The notes under the pieces are model-generated. The model was not told the origin of the DNA. It was given only the letters and a program-made list of their open reading frames with translations, and did not search any database. From Heterostelium album PN500 (taxonomy: Eukaryota > Evosea > Eumycetozoa > Acytosteliales > Acytosteliaceae), in contig NW_008805078.1 in the NCBI RefSeq assembly GCF_000004825.1, forward strand, positions 958,069-1,022,068: DNA of 64,000 nucleotides. The letters run 5' to 3'. A program made the translations under genes and the position numbers. Shown here in pieces: positions 1 to 11,635 of this stretch. The stretch's first letter is position 1, and every line of letters begins with the position of its first letter.

Positions 1-1282
1 AACTTGAAGTTGGTCTTTCTTCTGAGACCAGACTTTGGTGATGTTTTGGCTCTCTATAAAATGATTAAAAAGAGAAAAACAAAGTTAGAATATTTATATT
101 CTTTATGTAATAGACTTTATATTATTCCATTTGAATAATAATTTGTAGATATACTCTTAGATATAGTTATAAATCATCTCTATATTTAAAGATATCTAAT
201 AGATAGTATCTTTTGTTTTCAATTGAGAATAATAAAAACATTGAACTCTAAGAGTAAAATCCATAAGATATACTACAAAAATGGATAAAATATATTTGAT
301 ATATTTTTAGAGATAGTTATAAAACTAAACTACAACTTATTGAAATTATATATAACTAAAATAGTACTACTACTATAATATACATTGTCTATTAAATAAA
401 TATTACCATTTTATCTTTTTATAATATAATATATTATAAATTGTGCTGTAGTTGTTATTTTTGAAAATCTAAAAAAAAACAAACCTATTTTTGAAAATAT
501 TCAAAAACAGTTTTTGTTTTAATAGATAAATAAAACTTCAAACACATTATTTGTAAAAATGATAATAGATAAGCTAATAACACATATAATAATAAATATA
601 AATTAAATATTTCTAAATAACTATATTGTAAATTTATAAAATAACTATAATAATAATAATTATAATAATACTGCTATAATATGTATAATGATATATAATA
701 ACAATAAATTGTAGTTGTAACTAGTTAAAACTTTGCTCTATGTACATACTGGAACGGCAGGCATTATTGGATGTCAACGAGTATGCGCACAAAAAAACTA
801 CTAAACTAAAATAATGCCACGAGCTCTTTCGTAGCTTGGTTGTCGACAAACCTGAAAAAAAAAATAATCAAAAAAAAAATTTAAAAAAATAGAAAAAAAA
901 AAAAAAAAACTAGAAAAAAATAATATTTTTTTGCCCAAGTCGACAGAACTTCAGAATGGTATTCCAACATTATGAGGAATCATATTCAAACGAATGTTAC
1001 TGTATGTGAATACATATGAATGAAGCACAAGAATGATATTAATATTTATATAGTGAGTGAACATCAATCTATTATTTAATTAATTCTCTTTTTTAAATGA
1101 AAACAAAAAACATTAAAAAAAATAGATGCAAGGATTTAAAATAAAATGATATAATCTATTCAAACAAAGAAAAAAAAAAAAAAAAAAAAAAATAATGATA
1201 AATAATAAACTTATTATTAAATAAATTGAAGAAAAGAGATTGTTTTGTTTTGTTTGTTTTTGTTTGCTATTTTTTTTTTGTT
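1..1282. other. A/T-rich intergenic DNA, no gene seen
   Basis: Almost entirely A/T with long A runs near 890-910 and 1170-1190. The one richer patch (about 735-850) contains the 9-base inverted pair GGCATTATT (near 761) and AATAATGCC (near 813). It has no open frame worth calling and no recognisable tRNA or snRNA signature. A small structured RNA there is possible but not supported further. Confidence 0.5.
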
Positions 1283-1671
1283 ATTTACAAAAAGTAAAGT
1301 TTATTTGGGGAGTTGGGGATTGGGTATGCACCGTCTGAGTAAGCCTCATTGAGTTGAGTGCTTTGACGACAAGAACTTCTTTACGAGGAACCATCGTGTA
1401 CAAGAGCACTTAATTGTATTATTCTATTACTATGACCAAGGTAACGACGACATTCGGCACTTGTGAACTCCAGTCTAGCTGGCGACCTTCTCCGTTGAAA
1501 CGAATGACATGAAATTCGAAGTTACAATGCAATCACTGCTGATAATTTCTATCGTAGGGTCTGAGGAATTTTCCCAAAGCACTATACTGTGTTATAGTCT
1601 GTTAGCTATATACCTATCGTTTGTCTTATGAACGATCCATTTGTGAGCTTTGATTACAATTCTATAGGTGC
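1283..1671 (-). pseudogene. Decayed coding relic, family unknown
   Basis: This is an island of balanced base composition inside A/T-rich DNA. Read on the minus strand it gives protein-like stretches (for example RYIANRL, then LWENSSDPTIEIISSD, then FNGEGRQLDWSSQVPN, then MVPRKEVLVVKALNSM). They lie in order but the reading is interrupted and no start codon or splice pattern restores one gene. The codon choice (CGT, GTC, ACC) resembles the real genes of the window rather than the spacer. I do not recognise the family, so it may be a dead host gene or a mobile-element remnant. Confidence is moderate that it was once coding and low on identity. Confidence 0.45.
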
Positions 1672-2292
1672 ATCCAAAGTTCAAAATGTGTTACTCATTC
1701 AAATTTTCAGCAGTGTTTGTTCGAACAATCGTGTTGAAAATCCAAAAAATAACAAAATTAAATTTAATCATTATTTTTTTTTTGCCAAAATGACCAAAAT
1801 TATTAACGTTACAAATATTTTTAGGAATGAGAAAATTAACTTTGTTTATCAATAAAATTTTATTCAACAATAATAACGTTGATGTGATTATTGATCATCC
1901 CAAAGTTTGTTTAAATTCTTAATCAAAATATTTTGTAAATTTTTTAATTTATTTGATCAATATTAAAATCAAAAAAAAAAAAAAAAAAAAAAAAAAAAAC
2001 GTTTGAACTATTTTAAAAGGAATACAATAAAAAAAGGTGACAAACAAAGTTGTAAAACAGGGAATTATATTTTTGCGCATAATCATACATAAAAGGTTAT
2101 GATGAATCTTGGTTTTCCAAGGGGGATTCTTGAAAAAATTTTTTTTTTTTATTTTTTCATTTTTTAATTTTTGATTATTAACAATATTATTCGCAAAAAA
2201 CTCAATTCCTAAATTTGTTTTTATTTAAATTATATTAATAATATAAATATCTTTTATATATTATTTTTATTATAAATAGATAAAATAAGAAT
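1672..2292. other. Intergenic; upstream region of the CTL-like gene
   Basis: A/T-rich spacer with a long A run at about 1972-1999 and T runs near 2139-2150. No gene is visible. A short plus-strand frame from 1628 overlaps the relic and has spacer-like composition. The last 100 bases before 2293 are nearly pure A/T, as is usual for dictyostelid leaders. Confidence 0.5.
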
Positions 2293-4029
2293 ATGGGTAA
2301 TTTAGATGATGATGTACCAGTTTCTGGTAATAATCAGTCTTACCAACAACTACAGCAGCCACCAGCTCAACAACAACCATACGATCCGCAACAACCAATG
2401 GTAGGAAATCCATACAATGGTAATCCGATTTACAATAGCTATTTCCCGCCACCCCAACAGCAACAACAACAACCACAACAAGGATATCAACAACCAATCT
2501 ATCAACCACCACAACAACAGCAACAACAACAACCAGCACCATACCAACACAACTACTATGCTGCACCAAATAACGGTGCCTATAATGTTGCACCAACCTA
2601 TCAGAATCAACAGTATGATGCCAATCAACCATTGCTCGGACAACAACAACAAGCACCACCACAACAAATGCCTGGTGCCGCTCCAGGAATGGTGCCAATC
2701 ATGATTCCACCACAGCAATTCGTCTACCATGAGACCGAAGCAAAGTTCCCAGTCGCACCAAAGCGTCAGGACGTTCTCTATACCGTCTTATTTGTTGTTC
2801 ATCTCACTGTTTTCGCTATTATTTTCTTTATCTCTCTCGGTAGACATCCATACTACTACTACTACAACTACAATTATTCCTACAGCTACGGCGGTGGATA
2901 CGGTCAGTTGATTTTGAGTTTATTTGTCAGTGTCGTTGTTTCTGCACTCTATATTTACGGTTGGTTGAAGCTGGCTCAAAACCATGCTCGTCCACTGATT
3001 CTCTACACCTTTATCGCCAACATCGTCTTGACAGCCGTTATGATGATCGTCGCATTCGCACTCGGTAACATCTTCCTCGGCATCATCTTGGTGATTAGTG
3101 TCGTCGTCTTGTTTGTCTTTTTCCTCGTGTGGCGTAAGAGAATCGACTTTACCGCCGCTCTCCTCACCACCTCTGTCCAGTTGCTACAACGTTTCCCAGC
3201 CGCCTTTAGAATCGGATTCTACTCGATGGCATTCAATTTCGTTTGGCTGATCCTCTGGACTGCCGCCGTCTCTAGAATCTACTGGACATTCTCCGATGCC
3301 GGCTACTACTTCCTCTCGATCTACATGGTGTTCTCCTTCTACTGGGTGACCAACGTCATCAAGAACGTCGTACACACCACCGTTTCCGGTTTGTTTGCAT
3401 CGTGGTACTTCCTCGACGGCTCTGTCGGAATGGGACCAAATCCAACACTCGGTTCGTTCCGTCGTGCCATGACTACCTCGTTCGGATCGATCTGCTTTGG
3501 ATCGTTGTTGATCGCCATCATCTCGACCATGCGTTACATGGCCAACCAATTGCAATCCTCGGACAACGGTCTCCTCAAGTTTGTCGGTTGCATCCTCTCC
3601 TGTATTCTCTCGATCATGCAATCGGTCGTCCAATTCATCAATGTCTACGCCTACACCCAAGTCGCCATCTACGGAAAGTCGTACTGCGACGCAGCCAAGG
3701 ACACCTTTGAGCTCTTCAAGAACCGTGGTGCCGACTTGGTCGTCAACGACAACTTTATCAGCACTGCTCTCTCAATGTCTGTCTTCCTTGCAGGTATGAT
3801 CGGTTGTATCTTTGGTGTGATCGTTTCGCAAATCGGATACAGCTCTGCCTACGGTGGTGTATTTGCCTTCTTCACCACCCTCTCATTTGTCTTGGTCGCC
3901 CTCGAAGTCGTCTACTCTGGTGTCGTCACCACCTTTGTTTGTTTCATGATGGAACCAAACATCCTCGCTCAAAACCAACCAGAGATTTACAACCTCTACA
4001 CCACCACCTACAACAAGTTAATTCTTTAA
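2293..4029 (+). CDS. Choline transporter-like (CTL/SLC44 family) membrane protein
   Basis: Single-exon gene of 578 residues. Residues 1-150 are a disordered Q/P/N/Y-rich tail (QPQQGYQQPIYQ type). From about residue 160 to the end there are some ten hydrophobic segments, and the C-terminal part (YFLDGSVGMGPNPTLGSFRRAMTTSFGSICFGSLLIAII, given here only as a region around residues 370-410) has the pattern typical of the SLC44 domain: a W-Y-F-x(2-3)-G turn followed by a G-S-x-x-F-G-S-L helix. Family members are plasma or organelle membrane proteins; some carry choline, but many protist members have no proven substrate. The start is the first ATG after an A/T-only leader. The Q-rich tail is a low-complexity expansion common in dictyostelids. 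Substrate is unknown. Confidence 0.85.
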   Translation: MGNLDDDVPVSGNNQSYQQLQQPPAQQQPYDPQQPMVGNPYNGNPIYNSYFPPPQQQQQQPQQGYQQPIYQPPQQQQQQQPAPYQHNYYAAPNNGAYNVAPTYQNQQYDANQPLLGQQQQAPPQQMPGAAPGMVPIMIPPQQFVYHETEAKFPVAPKRQDVLYTVLFVVHLTVFAIIFFISLGRHPYYYYYNYNYSYSYGGGYGQLILSLFVSVVVSALYIYGWLKLAQNHARPLILYTFIANIVLTAVMMIVAFALGNIFLGIILVISVVVLFVFFLVWRKRIDFTAALLTTSVQLLQRFPAAFRIGFYSMAFNFVWLILWTAAVSRIYWTFSDAGYYFLSIYMVFSFYWVTNVIKNVVHTTVSGLFASWYFLDGSVGMGPNPTLGSFRRAMTTSFGSICFGSLLIAIISTMRYMANQLQSSDNGLLKFVGCILSCILSIMQSVVQFINVYAYTQVAIYGKSYCDAAKDTFELFKNRGADLVVNDNFISTALSMSVFLAGMIGCIFGVIVSQIGYSSAYGGVFAFFTTLSFVLVALEVVYSGVVTTFVCFMMEPNILAQNQPEIYNLYTTTYNKLIL

Positions 4030-4736
4030 ATCAACAAAGCAAAAAAGAAATCAAACCACCACTTTTTATTTTTATTTTATTTAATCAATCAATTATCATC
4101 AAACACACATTTTCTTTTCTCAATCATCATCATCACTCATATTAATATTAATGTGTTAGCAATCAATAATAGTAATAATGGTCGACCAATCATTAAAAGC
4201 TAATTTAATAAATTTAACAATAATTATTTTGCTTATTAAAAAAACAAAATTTATAGATATTTTTTTATTCTCGGTTTATATTAATTTAGAAATATTTATT
4301 TTATTGATCCATTCATTTAATAGGAATTTGCATGTTTTTTATTTTTTCCGTTAATCATTTAAAAACTTTCATGTTTTTTGATATTTTCAAAAAAAATATG
4401 GGTGACTTGAGTGAAGAAGATGGGCTGTTCAGTTTTGACCAACACACACATTATATGACTTTTTTAACAACATTATTTATAATTTAAAAAAAAACAAAAC
4501 AAAAAAAACAAACATCAATAAATAATTATCTTCATAATGTAGTGTAAATAAAGATAGTTTTACATATTCATATTATTTATAAATATTTTTATATCAAATT
4601 AAAAAAATATTAAATAATTACTTTTCAGTTTTTAACCAGATATTTTTTTTTTAAAAAACAAAGATTATCTTTTAGAAGTTATCATCATTCATTTATAAGA
4701 AAGAACTATAGGATAAAAAGAAAAAAAAATAGAGAA
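4030..4736. other. Intergenic spacer, no gene seen
   Basis: A/T-rich spacer between two plus-strand genes. It holds the trailer of the CTL-like gene and the leader of the vWA gene. No open frame with coding composition and no structured element was noticed. Confidence 0.5.
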
Positions 4737-7221
4737 ATGACTCTATTTTCATGGTTATTGAATGGTGGTAGTGGTACTACTATTTCAGATCAATCATCAT
4801 CATCATCATCTAAACATTTGACAAAATCATCATCAAAACATGTTTCAAATCAAGTTGTTTTAGATAGTGATATTCAAGATGAAAGTGAAAGTGAAAGTGA
4901 AAGTGATAGTGATAGTTCATCTCTAGAGGACAACGATTACAATGACAATGATAGTATATATAGGGTGAAGCTATTGGAATCGATATCGGTATCACCTTTA
5001 AAGCTACAGAATTACATGACAATACCGAGAGACAACAGTACGATTCCTCTGGAGATGGTATTCTCATTCGATACCACCGGCAGAATGTTTAAGTTTTTCG
5101 AACGAATGAAAACTACGCCATTCAAAGACAGTTTGTTTCGTCTGTTTGAGATGATACCACTTCTGCGGATAGCGATCATCGCTCACGGCGACTATTGTGA
5201 CGACAACACTGAAACCAGTCATCCCTACAAATGCGCTATCTCCATTCTCCCGTTCACCAACGATTGCAACGAAATCATCGAGTTTATCAACAAAGTTGAA
5301 AAGACCGACGGTGGCGACGCACCAGAGTCCTATGAATACGTACTGAGAAAGTCACGTGAACTTCCATGGTCTACAAATTCAAAAAAAGTAAGTAGAAAAA
5401 AAAATAACAAAAATTTGAAGAAACAACAATTTGAAAATATCGGTTACTAAACTTTCAAATCAATCAATCAATCAACCAATCAAGGCAATTGTGTTGTTTG
5501 GAGACGATGTTCCACATCCACCAAGTTATACCGATCAACATTTGTATTGGAGAAACGAGTTGCATTTCCTGACAAAGATTGGTGTGAGAATGTATGGAGT
5601 GCAATGTATGCACAATATGCACTCACAGTTGTTCTACGAGGAGTTGGCAAGCTTGTCCGGTGGTCGATATATCCATCTTTTGCAGCCAACCGACATCGAT
5701 CCACTGCTGACACTGATATGTTTGCGCGAGAATGGATCGATGTGGCTGAATCGCTACCTTGAGAAGCACAACAACTTGCAGACCAACAAGGCATTCATCC
5801 AGCTCTTCTCCGATACATTTGTGCGTGAACGCGAGACACTCAATGTCAGATTCTCATGGTGGGATATCTCCAATGATACCGATCCCAACCCGAAATTCAT
5901 ATGGAACGATCGCTACAAACGCTTCGAAGTGAATCTCACCAATTTCATTGCACCCAAATTGAATTCACTCATACCAACAAACTCAAACACAACATCATCC
6001 TCATCAACATTTTCAACAACAACAATTCCAACCATTACAACAAAAACAACTATTTCCAATCGTCAACAACAACAACAACAACAAAGTTCAAACATGTTTT
6101 TATTTGATACAACACCATTAATATTTAATACATCTTCCATTGATTCAACACCCGCTTCCACACCTATGACACCTTATGCCAGCTATCGTCAATATCCACA
6201 GCTAAACTCAGTTCGTAGACAACCAATTTCAACACCAATCGCATCTAATATCTCACGACCGAATATCAACATCAGCAACAATCCACTCATTCGTCGTCAG
6301 CTAAAGATTGGTGTAGTAGCATCGCCCAAACAAAATTTAACAACAACAACAACAGCAGCAGCATCTAAAACAACAGCAAACAAAATAACAACACCCAACA
6401 AACAAACAAACTCGAGTAAAAAGAGAAAGTCATTTGAATCTGAAGAGGATGAGCAAGAGGAGGAAGACAACTCTTCAATCTCCACACAGTCATCCGATGA
6501 ATTCATAACAAGAGATCTATTTGGACAATCGACAGCAACACTGGTGGATTCCAACAGCAGCAGCGTCGACAATTTAAATCAACAAGGATCACTACTGGCG
6601 AATCATCAACATACAAAAGAATTATTATTTTTAGAGAAACCACCGAAGCCAATCATTTCTCAAGCACGCCAATCACCATCTTCATCATCTTCACCTTCAT
6701 CAGCAGCATCAACATCATCATTGATGGCAACACAGCCAACAACAGCAGCAGCTGTCACATCAACTACAACCACATCGACAACCACCACCACTTCACTTTT
6801 CACTGTAAATAACAATCATAACAACAACCACCAACATCATCATCAGATACAACAACAACAACAACATCAGAGTCCAACAAAGAACCGTGGTGCACCACTC
6901 GAACTGTCACCACCAAAAATCGGAAATTTCATTGCACTGAGAACGGCAACAGGTCATGACTTTGTTGTTGGTAAAGTACTGGGTTACTCTAGCAAAGATC
7001 CATCGGATCCAAAGCTAAAGTCAGTGGATGTCGTTCGATACCAATGTGTAGAGGATGATGACGATCGCTATTACATCGAGGGCAAAAAGCAAACCTATCA
7101 AATCGATGCAATACTTGGTAACATCACAATGAAAAACGACACAGCATCGAATCAATACCGATTAATCCTACCGAATCCAACTGCTCCTTCAAATACAACT
7201 CAATCTACTTTATCAATGTGA
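4737..7221 (+). CDS. von Willebrand A-like domain protein, low-complexity rich
   Basis: Two exons: 4737-5387 and 5485-7221, intron GTAAGT...CAAG, phase 0, 795 residues. The vWA-like fold spans about residues 100-340: a beta strand ending in VFSFDTTG (a D-x-T-x-type metal-site variant), then IAIIAHGDYCD, then in exon 2 AIVLFGDDVPHPP and the strand/helix MYGVQCMHNMHSQLFYEELA followed by SGGRYIHL. Joining the exons restores the domain, which supports the splice. Residues 1-70 are Ser-rich with an SESESESDSDS run. After about 400 the protein is mostly T/S/Q/N low complexity. A small folded C-terminal part (about 690-780, IGNFIALRTATGHDFVVGKVLGY start) is conserved-looking but unrecognised. Binding partner and function are unknown; a cytoplasmic or nuclear site is likely because no signal peptide is seen. 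Confidence 0.8.
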
Positions 7222-7699
7222 AAAAAATGATTGTCTTATTATTTAATTTTTAAAATAAAATAAAAAAAAATTATATATTAATTTGTAATGTTTCAATTGA
7301 TATCAATATTTATATTAAGAGTTTCAAATATATTTCCATATCTTTTCTTGTTAGCTATTATAAATGATTCGGCAGGTTAATATTTTTTATCATTGGAATT
7401 TGACCAGCAATTTTTACCAAACAAATCTTTGGAACATTCTTTATCGGTTAATTTTTTATGCTTTTTTTGTTTAAAATCTAAAAGCTGGGTATTGGTATGT
7501 GGGTGTCCAGTACTTTTTTTTTTTTTCAATTTGATTTTTTTAAAAAAAAAACAACGATGACAATGCACCTGATATTTTCTTTAATTTGATTCATACAGGT
7601 TTTAAATATTTTTGATTTGATTTTCAAATTTTATTTTGTTGTATAATTAATTTGTTTAAAATATTTATAATATAGATATATAATATATATAGAAGAAAA
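7222..7699. other. Intergenic spacer, no gene seen
   Basis: A/T-rich spacer with T and A runs near 7505-7550. The 63-residue minus-strand frame here is built from homopolymers and is not coding-like. Confidence 0.5.
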
Positions 7700-8378
7700 A
7701 TGATGAAACTATTATTTGTTACCATCGTATTGGGATTGTTATTCCAAGTCTCATTCGGTACTGAAACTGCAAAGTAAGATTGAACTGAAACACAAAAACA
7801 AATGAACATGATTAAAATGATACTAACTGTCAAATTAAAGGTTCAATGGTACAGTTGAGGAAAGAGTTAGAAAGGAATTGGAAGTTTGGGAGAATAATTG
7901 GAGTGGATTCCCAATCAATTGTAGACGTATGGTTGATACACTCTCGGCTGACGGTGTCATTGAGTACCCAGCCGGAAAGAACGTCATCGGTGGTGGTCAC
8001 AAGAGAATCTTTTCGCGTTGTGAGAAGTTCATCATTGAGAACTTTAACCAAATGCAAACCTACATCACTGGACCAGCCCATGTCGTTGGTTACAACGCTG
8101 CCTTTGAGCGTACCACCCTCTTTATGACCAAGAACAACTGCCGTCTCTACTCCAGAGGTATCGTCACCATCCAATACGACAAGGATTTCAAGATCAAGGT
8201 TTTGAAGGACTTCTTTGACGCCGACGAATTGGTTGCCAAATACCAATCATGCCAATTCCCAGACACTCCATTGCCAGATCACATGGCCGGTGCCGAAGAC
8301 ACCAAGGTCGAAGAGGTCAAGGTTGAAGAAGTCAAGGTTATTAAGAACGAAGAAAAGTCTGTCAAGGATGAGTTATAA
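7700..8378 (+). CDS. ER-retained NTF2/SnoaL-like protein with C-terminal KDEL
   Basis: Two exons: 7700-7773 and 7841-8378, intron GTAAGA...AAAG, phase 2, 203 residues. Exon 1 encodes a clean signal peptide (MMKLLFVTIVLGLLFQVSFG). The mature part from about residue 26 begins with an acidic helix and a W-E-N-N-W turn. It then shows the helix-sheet order of a SnoaL/NTF2-like cone fold, including VGYNAAFERTTLFMT and CRLYSRGIVTIQYD as paired strands and a closing KIKVLKDFFDADELVAKY. The tail is a charged KVEEVKVEEVKV repeat ending exactly in KDEL, the canonical retrieval signal for the ER lumen. Together these place a small luminal ER protein. NTF2-like folds are used both as enzymes (isomerases, cyclases) and as binding modules, so the activity cannot be assigned. 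Confidence 0.85.
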
Positions 8379-8555
8379 ATAATATAAATCAAAACTATAT
8401 AATATAATAATAAAATAAAATAATATTTATTAAAAAAAATTACTTAAAAAAAAGTAGTGTTTTTAGTCATAAACAACACTTAAGTGTGTGATCAATCAAC
8501 AAATTAATATATTAGGAAATCGGATTGATCAAGATATATATAATATCTATTTATA

Positions 8556-10138
8556 ATGAGTAACAGTGATAATGATGAAGTTATAAATTTTAATATTTTT
8601 AGAGAGAATAAAGTTAATAATTTTGTAAAGGGTATAAAGTGGTCTCCCGATGGTTCTTGCCTACTTTCAGCAACTGAAGATAGACAATTAAGATTATATG
8701 AATTAAAGTATGTAAATCTAATTACTAAATTACATATAATAATAATTATTTTATTAATGTTAATCTTTCTTAAAGTACAGATGTTCAAAATGGTAAACAT
8801 TCATTAAGGCATGTGTTTGATGTTAGGGAGTATGATACTATTTATGACTTTTGTTGGTATCCATACATGAATTCAACGTTACCAGAAACATGTCTATTCG
8901 CTTCGTCAAGTAGAGACTCTGCTATTCATCTATGGAATGCATTCAATGGTAGTCTACTATGTTCATACATACCATGGCAAGATGTAGATGATATAGAGTC
9001 ACCTATATCAATACAATTTAGTAATGATGGTAAAAAGTAAGTTGTATTTACCAGTTTCGAGTATAGTGTAATACAAGTAGCATATTAACAATCAACAAAT
9101 AGAATATATGGTGGTTTTAAAAAGAGTATAAAGATATTTGATATTGAAAGACCTGGATCAGAGTATGACGAGTTTCCAACATGTATAAAACGTGGACATA
9201 GACAATCAAAGAAAGATTACTTCCCAGGTTTACCTGGAATTGTCAGTTGTATAGAGTTTGACCGATCGAATCAAAGTGGTTTCTACGCAGTTGCGACATA
9301 CAATGGAAATATAGGGCTGTTTGATGCCGCAAGTGACCAGCTTGTCGATATCTTGCCTTATCCTCGTGGTGCACCCGTTCGTGGAATTACACAGTTGAAG
9401 TTCTCACCGGATGGCACTCATCTTTATGCTGGCTACCGAAGGTCAGAGTATATCATTGGATGGGATCTGCGACAGACCGTCGCAGTAGAGACACACCAAT
9501 TGTTGAGAACAGTCGATAGCAATCAAAGGTATCAATTCGACATTGGATTCGGTGGTCGATATCTCATCACCGGTACACAAGACGGACATCTAATGACATA
9601 TGATCTTCATTCCTCTCCAACCTCATCGACATCCTCTACACTTGTACACAATCAACAACTTTCACAACAGCAGTGTATCAATTCTGCTTCTTTTCATCCA
9701 TCATTATCAATCATTGCAACTTCATTTGGTGAGAGACAATTTGAATTTGAGTCAACAAACACCAATAGCAATAATAATCACAATAACAATGGTAACCAAG
9801 ATAATTCAATTTACAATGATATTAGTTTAATACCAGCAATAACTCTCTATAGTAATACCCATTGTTTTAATTTTCTCATTCAAAACATAACTAGTATTGA
9901 TAATAATCATAGTTCTTTCTATAGTAATAATAATAATAGTGATATAACTATGAGCACAGATAATAATAGCATAACACAATTACAAGAGCAAGTTCAAATA
10001 GTTGATCAAAAACATGTTGAAAAAGTAGAATCTTCTAGTTCTGATAATATAGTAATACAACTAGATCATCAACAAAAAGAACAAGAACAAGAACAACAAC
10101 AAATAGAATCAATAAACAATAATAATAATAGTTGTTAA
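8556..10138 (+). CDS. wrap53: TCAB1/WRAP53-like WD40 protein (telomerase Cajal body protein 1)
   Basis: Three exons: 8556-8707, 8776-9036 and 9103-10138, both introns phase 2, 482 residues. WD40 blades are visible: GIKWSPDGSCLLSATEDRQLRLYEL (blade 1 region), FCWYPYMNS...FASSSRDSAIHLWNA, IYGGFKKSIKIFDI, GIVSCIEFDRS...AVATYNGNIGLFD, ITQLKFSPDGTHLYAGYRRSEYIIGWDLR and FDIGFGGRYLITGTQDGHL. The block ending in a WDLR after a YAGYRRSEYI stretch, followed by an N-Q-R-Y-x-F-D-I strand, is characteristic of WRAP53/TCAB1, which binds the CAB box of scaRNAs and telomerase RNA and directs them to Cajal bodies. After the propeller the last about 130 residues are N/Q/S low complexity. Exon joins restore blades 1 and 3. 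The gene faces the decarboxylase gene tail to tail with only 120 bases between. Confidence 0.85.
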
Positions 10139-10258
10139 TTAAGTAATAGGTTATACTTTTGTTTACATATTAATAAACATCTTATTTATTTATATAAATA
10201 GATAATAAATATTAATTAAAGTTATTCTGTAAAATAATAATGATTTTGTACAATGTTT

Positions 10259-11635
10259 CTATAATTTAAGGTCAAAGTCTAGTGTTCTAAATAAATCATC
10301 GTAAGTTTCAGCACGACGAATACACTTGATTTGATCACCCAATAGGATATACTCTGCAGAACGTAGTTTACCGTTGTAGTTGAAACCCATTGAATGACCA
10401 TGTGCACCAGTGTCGTGGATAATGATGACGTCGTCACGACTGATCACTGGGAGCTCACGATCCACTGCAAACTTATCGTTGTTCTCACAGAGTGATCCGA
10501 CTATATCGTATTTCTTGGTGGTTTGATCATCTCTCTTCTCAGAGTCCAACACCGACATATAGTGATAAGCATTGTACATTCCAGGTCTCATCAAGTTGGC
10601 CATACAAGCATCGACACCAATATACTCACGATAGATCGACTTTGAATGAATTGCTTTGGTGACCAATACACCATATGGTCCGGTAACGACACGTCCACAC
10701 TCTGTAACGATGCTTGGAAGTTGCTTCAACTGAGCTGGCACCACGATCTTTTGGAATTGGCCATCGATCAATTGAGCGAGTCTGTAAAAGTCGACGGCAG
10801 TCTGGTCGAGACGATAGGGAATACCGATTCCACCACCGAGATTCACCATTTCAAAGCCGATATCTAGTTTCTTGGCGACCGCTACCAGTGTCTCAAAGAG
10901 AAGAACGGCAGTCTCCTCGAAATACTCCAATTTCAACTCGTTGGAGGCAACCATGCAGTGCAATCCGAATCTGCTAACACCAAGACTCTTGAGTTTGGCG
11001 TAGGCTTCAAAGAGTTGTTCTCCAGTCAATCCGAATTTGGCTTCCTGTGGCTTACCGATGAAGCAATTGCCATTCTTGAGTGGACCTGGATTGTATCGGA
11101 GTGACACCATCTCTGGCATCTTTCCACCCAATGCATCGTGCAAGTAATCGATCTGTGTAATATCATCCAAATTAATGGTTGCACCCAATTCATATGCCTT
11201 TATATATTCTGACTTTGGTGTATTGTTACTGGTGAACATAATTTCATTTCCTTTGAGTCCGACTATAAATAATATTTGGGCAAAAAACATTAATATTTTA
11301 TGTTATTTTTTTTGTGGGGAAAAATGAAATTGTGTGGTGATTGGTGATGACCTACCTTTTTCAGCTAACAATAACTCTGCAAGTGAGCTACAGTCGACAC
11401 CCATGCCAATGGATTTCAAAAGTGAGAGAATATGTGGATTTGGTGTAGCCTTCACTGCGAAAAAGTTGGTATAACTCGGAAAATATTGTCTGAAGGCACT
11501 TAGCATTTTCTTTCCATTCTCTAATATTCTATCACCGTGATACAAGTGGAACGGAGTAATATTGTCAGCTGTCACAATCGATTTCTTGATCTCCTCTGAT
11601 GAGAATATACATTGTTTTTCAGAAATTGGTTGCAT
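10259..11635 (-). CDS. lysA: Diaminopimelate-decarboxylase-like PLP enzyme (group IV decarboxylase)
   Basis: Two exons on the minus strand: 11635-11356 and 11262-10259, intron GTAGGT...ATAG, phase 1, 427 residues. The alanine-racemase-type barrel carries the PLP lysine in FFAVKATPNP (about residue 60), the phosphate-binding loop VNLGGGIGIPY (about 210) and ECGRVVTGPYG. The C-terminal sheet domain has VGSLCENNDKF, with the catalytic cysteine, and HDTGAHGHSMGFNYNGKLR. These last two blocks match diaminopimelate decarboxylase better than ornithine or arginine decarboxylase. That enzyme makes lysine from meso-diaminopimelate. A frame extends upstream to 11725, but its extra 30 residues are homopolymer-derived, so the ATG at 11635 is preferred. 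As dictyostelids are thought to lack the rest of the bacterial lysine pathway, either a different substrate or acquisition from bacteria is plausible (inference). Confidence 0.85.

Noticed and set aside
2270-2730. Long minus-strand frames opposite the CTL-like gene (V/L-rich)
   Set aside because: They are the reverse reading of the Q-rich codon repeats (CAA/CAG read as TTG/CTG) and have no motif.
3184-3660. 158-codon minus-strand frame
   Set aside because: Shadow of the transmembrane part of the CTL-like gene; charged, repetitive composition without homology-like pattern.
7377-7568. Possible C/D snoRNA (CGATGAC followed by CCTGATA near 7554-7573)
   Set aside because: The boxes are only about 10 bases apart, far too close for a guide region.
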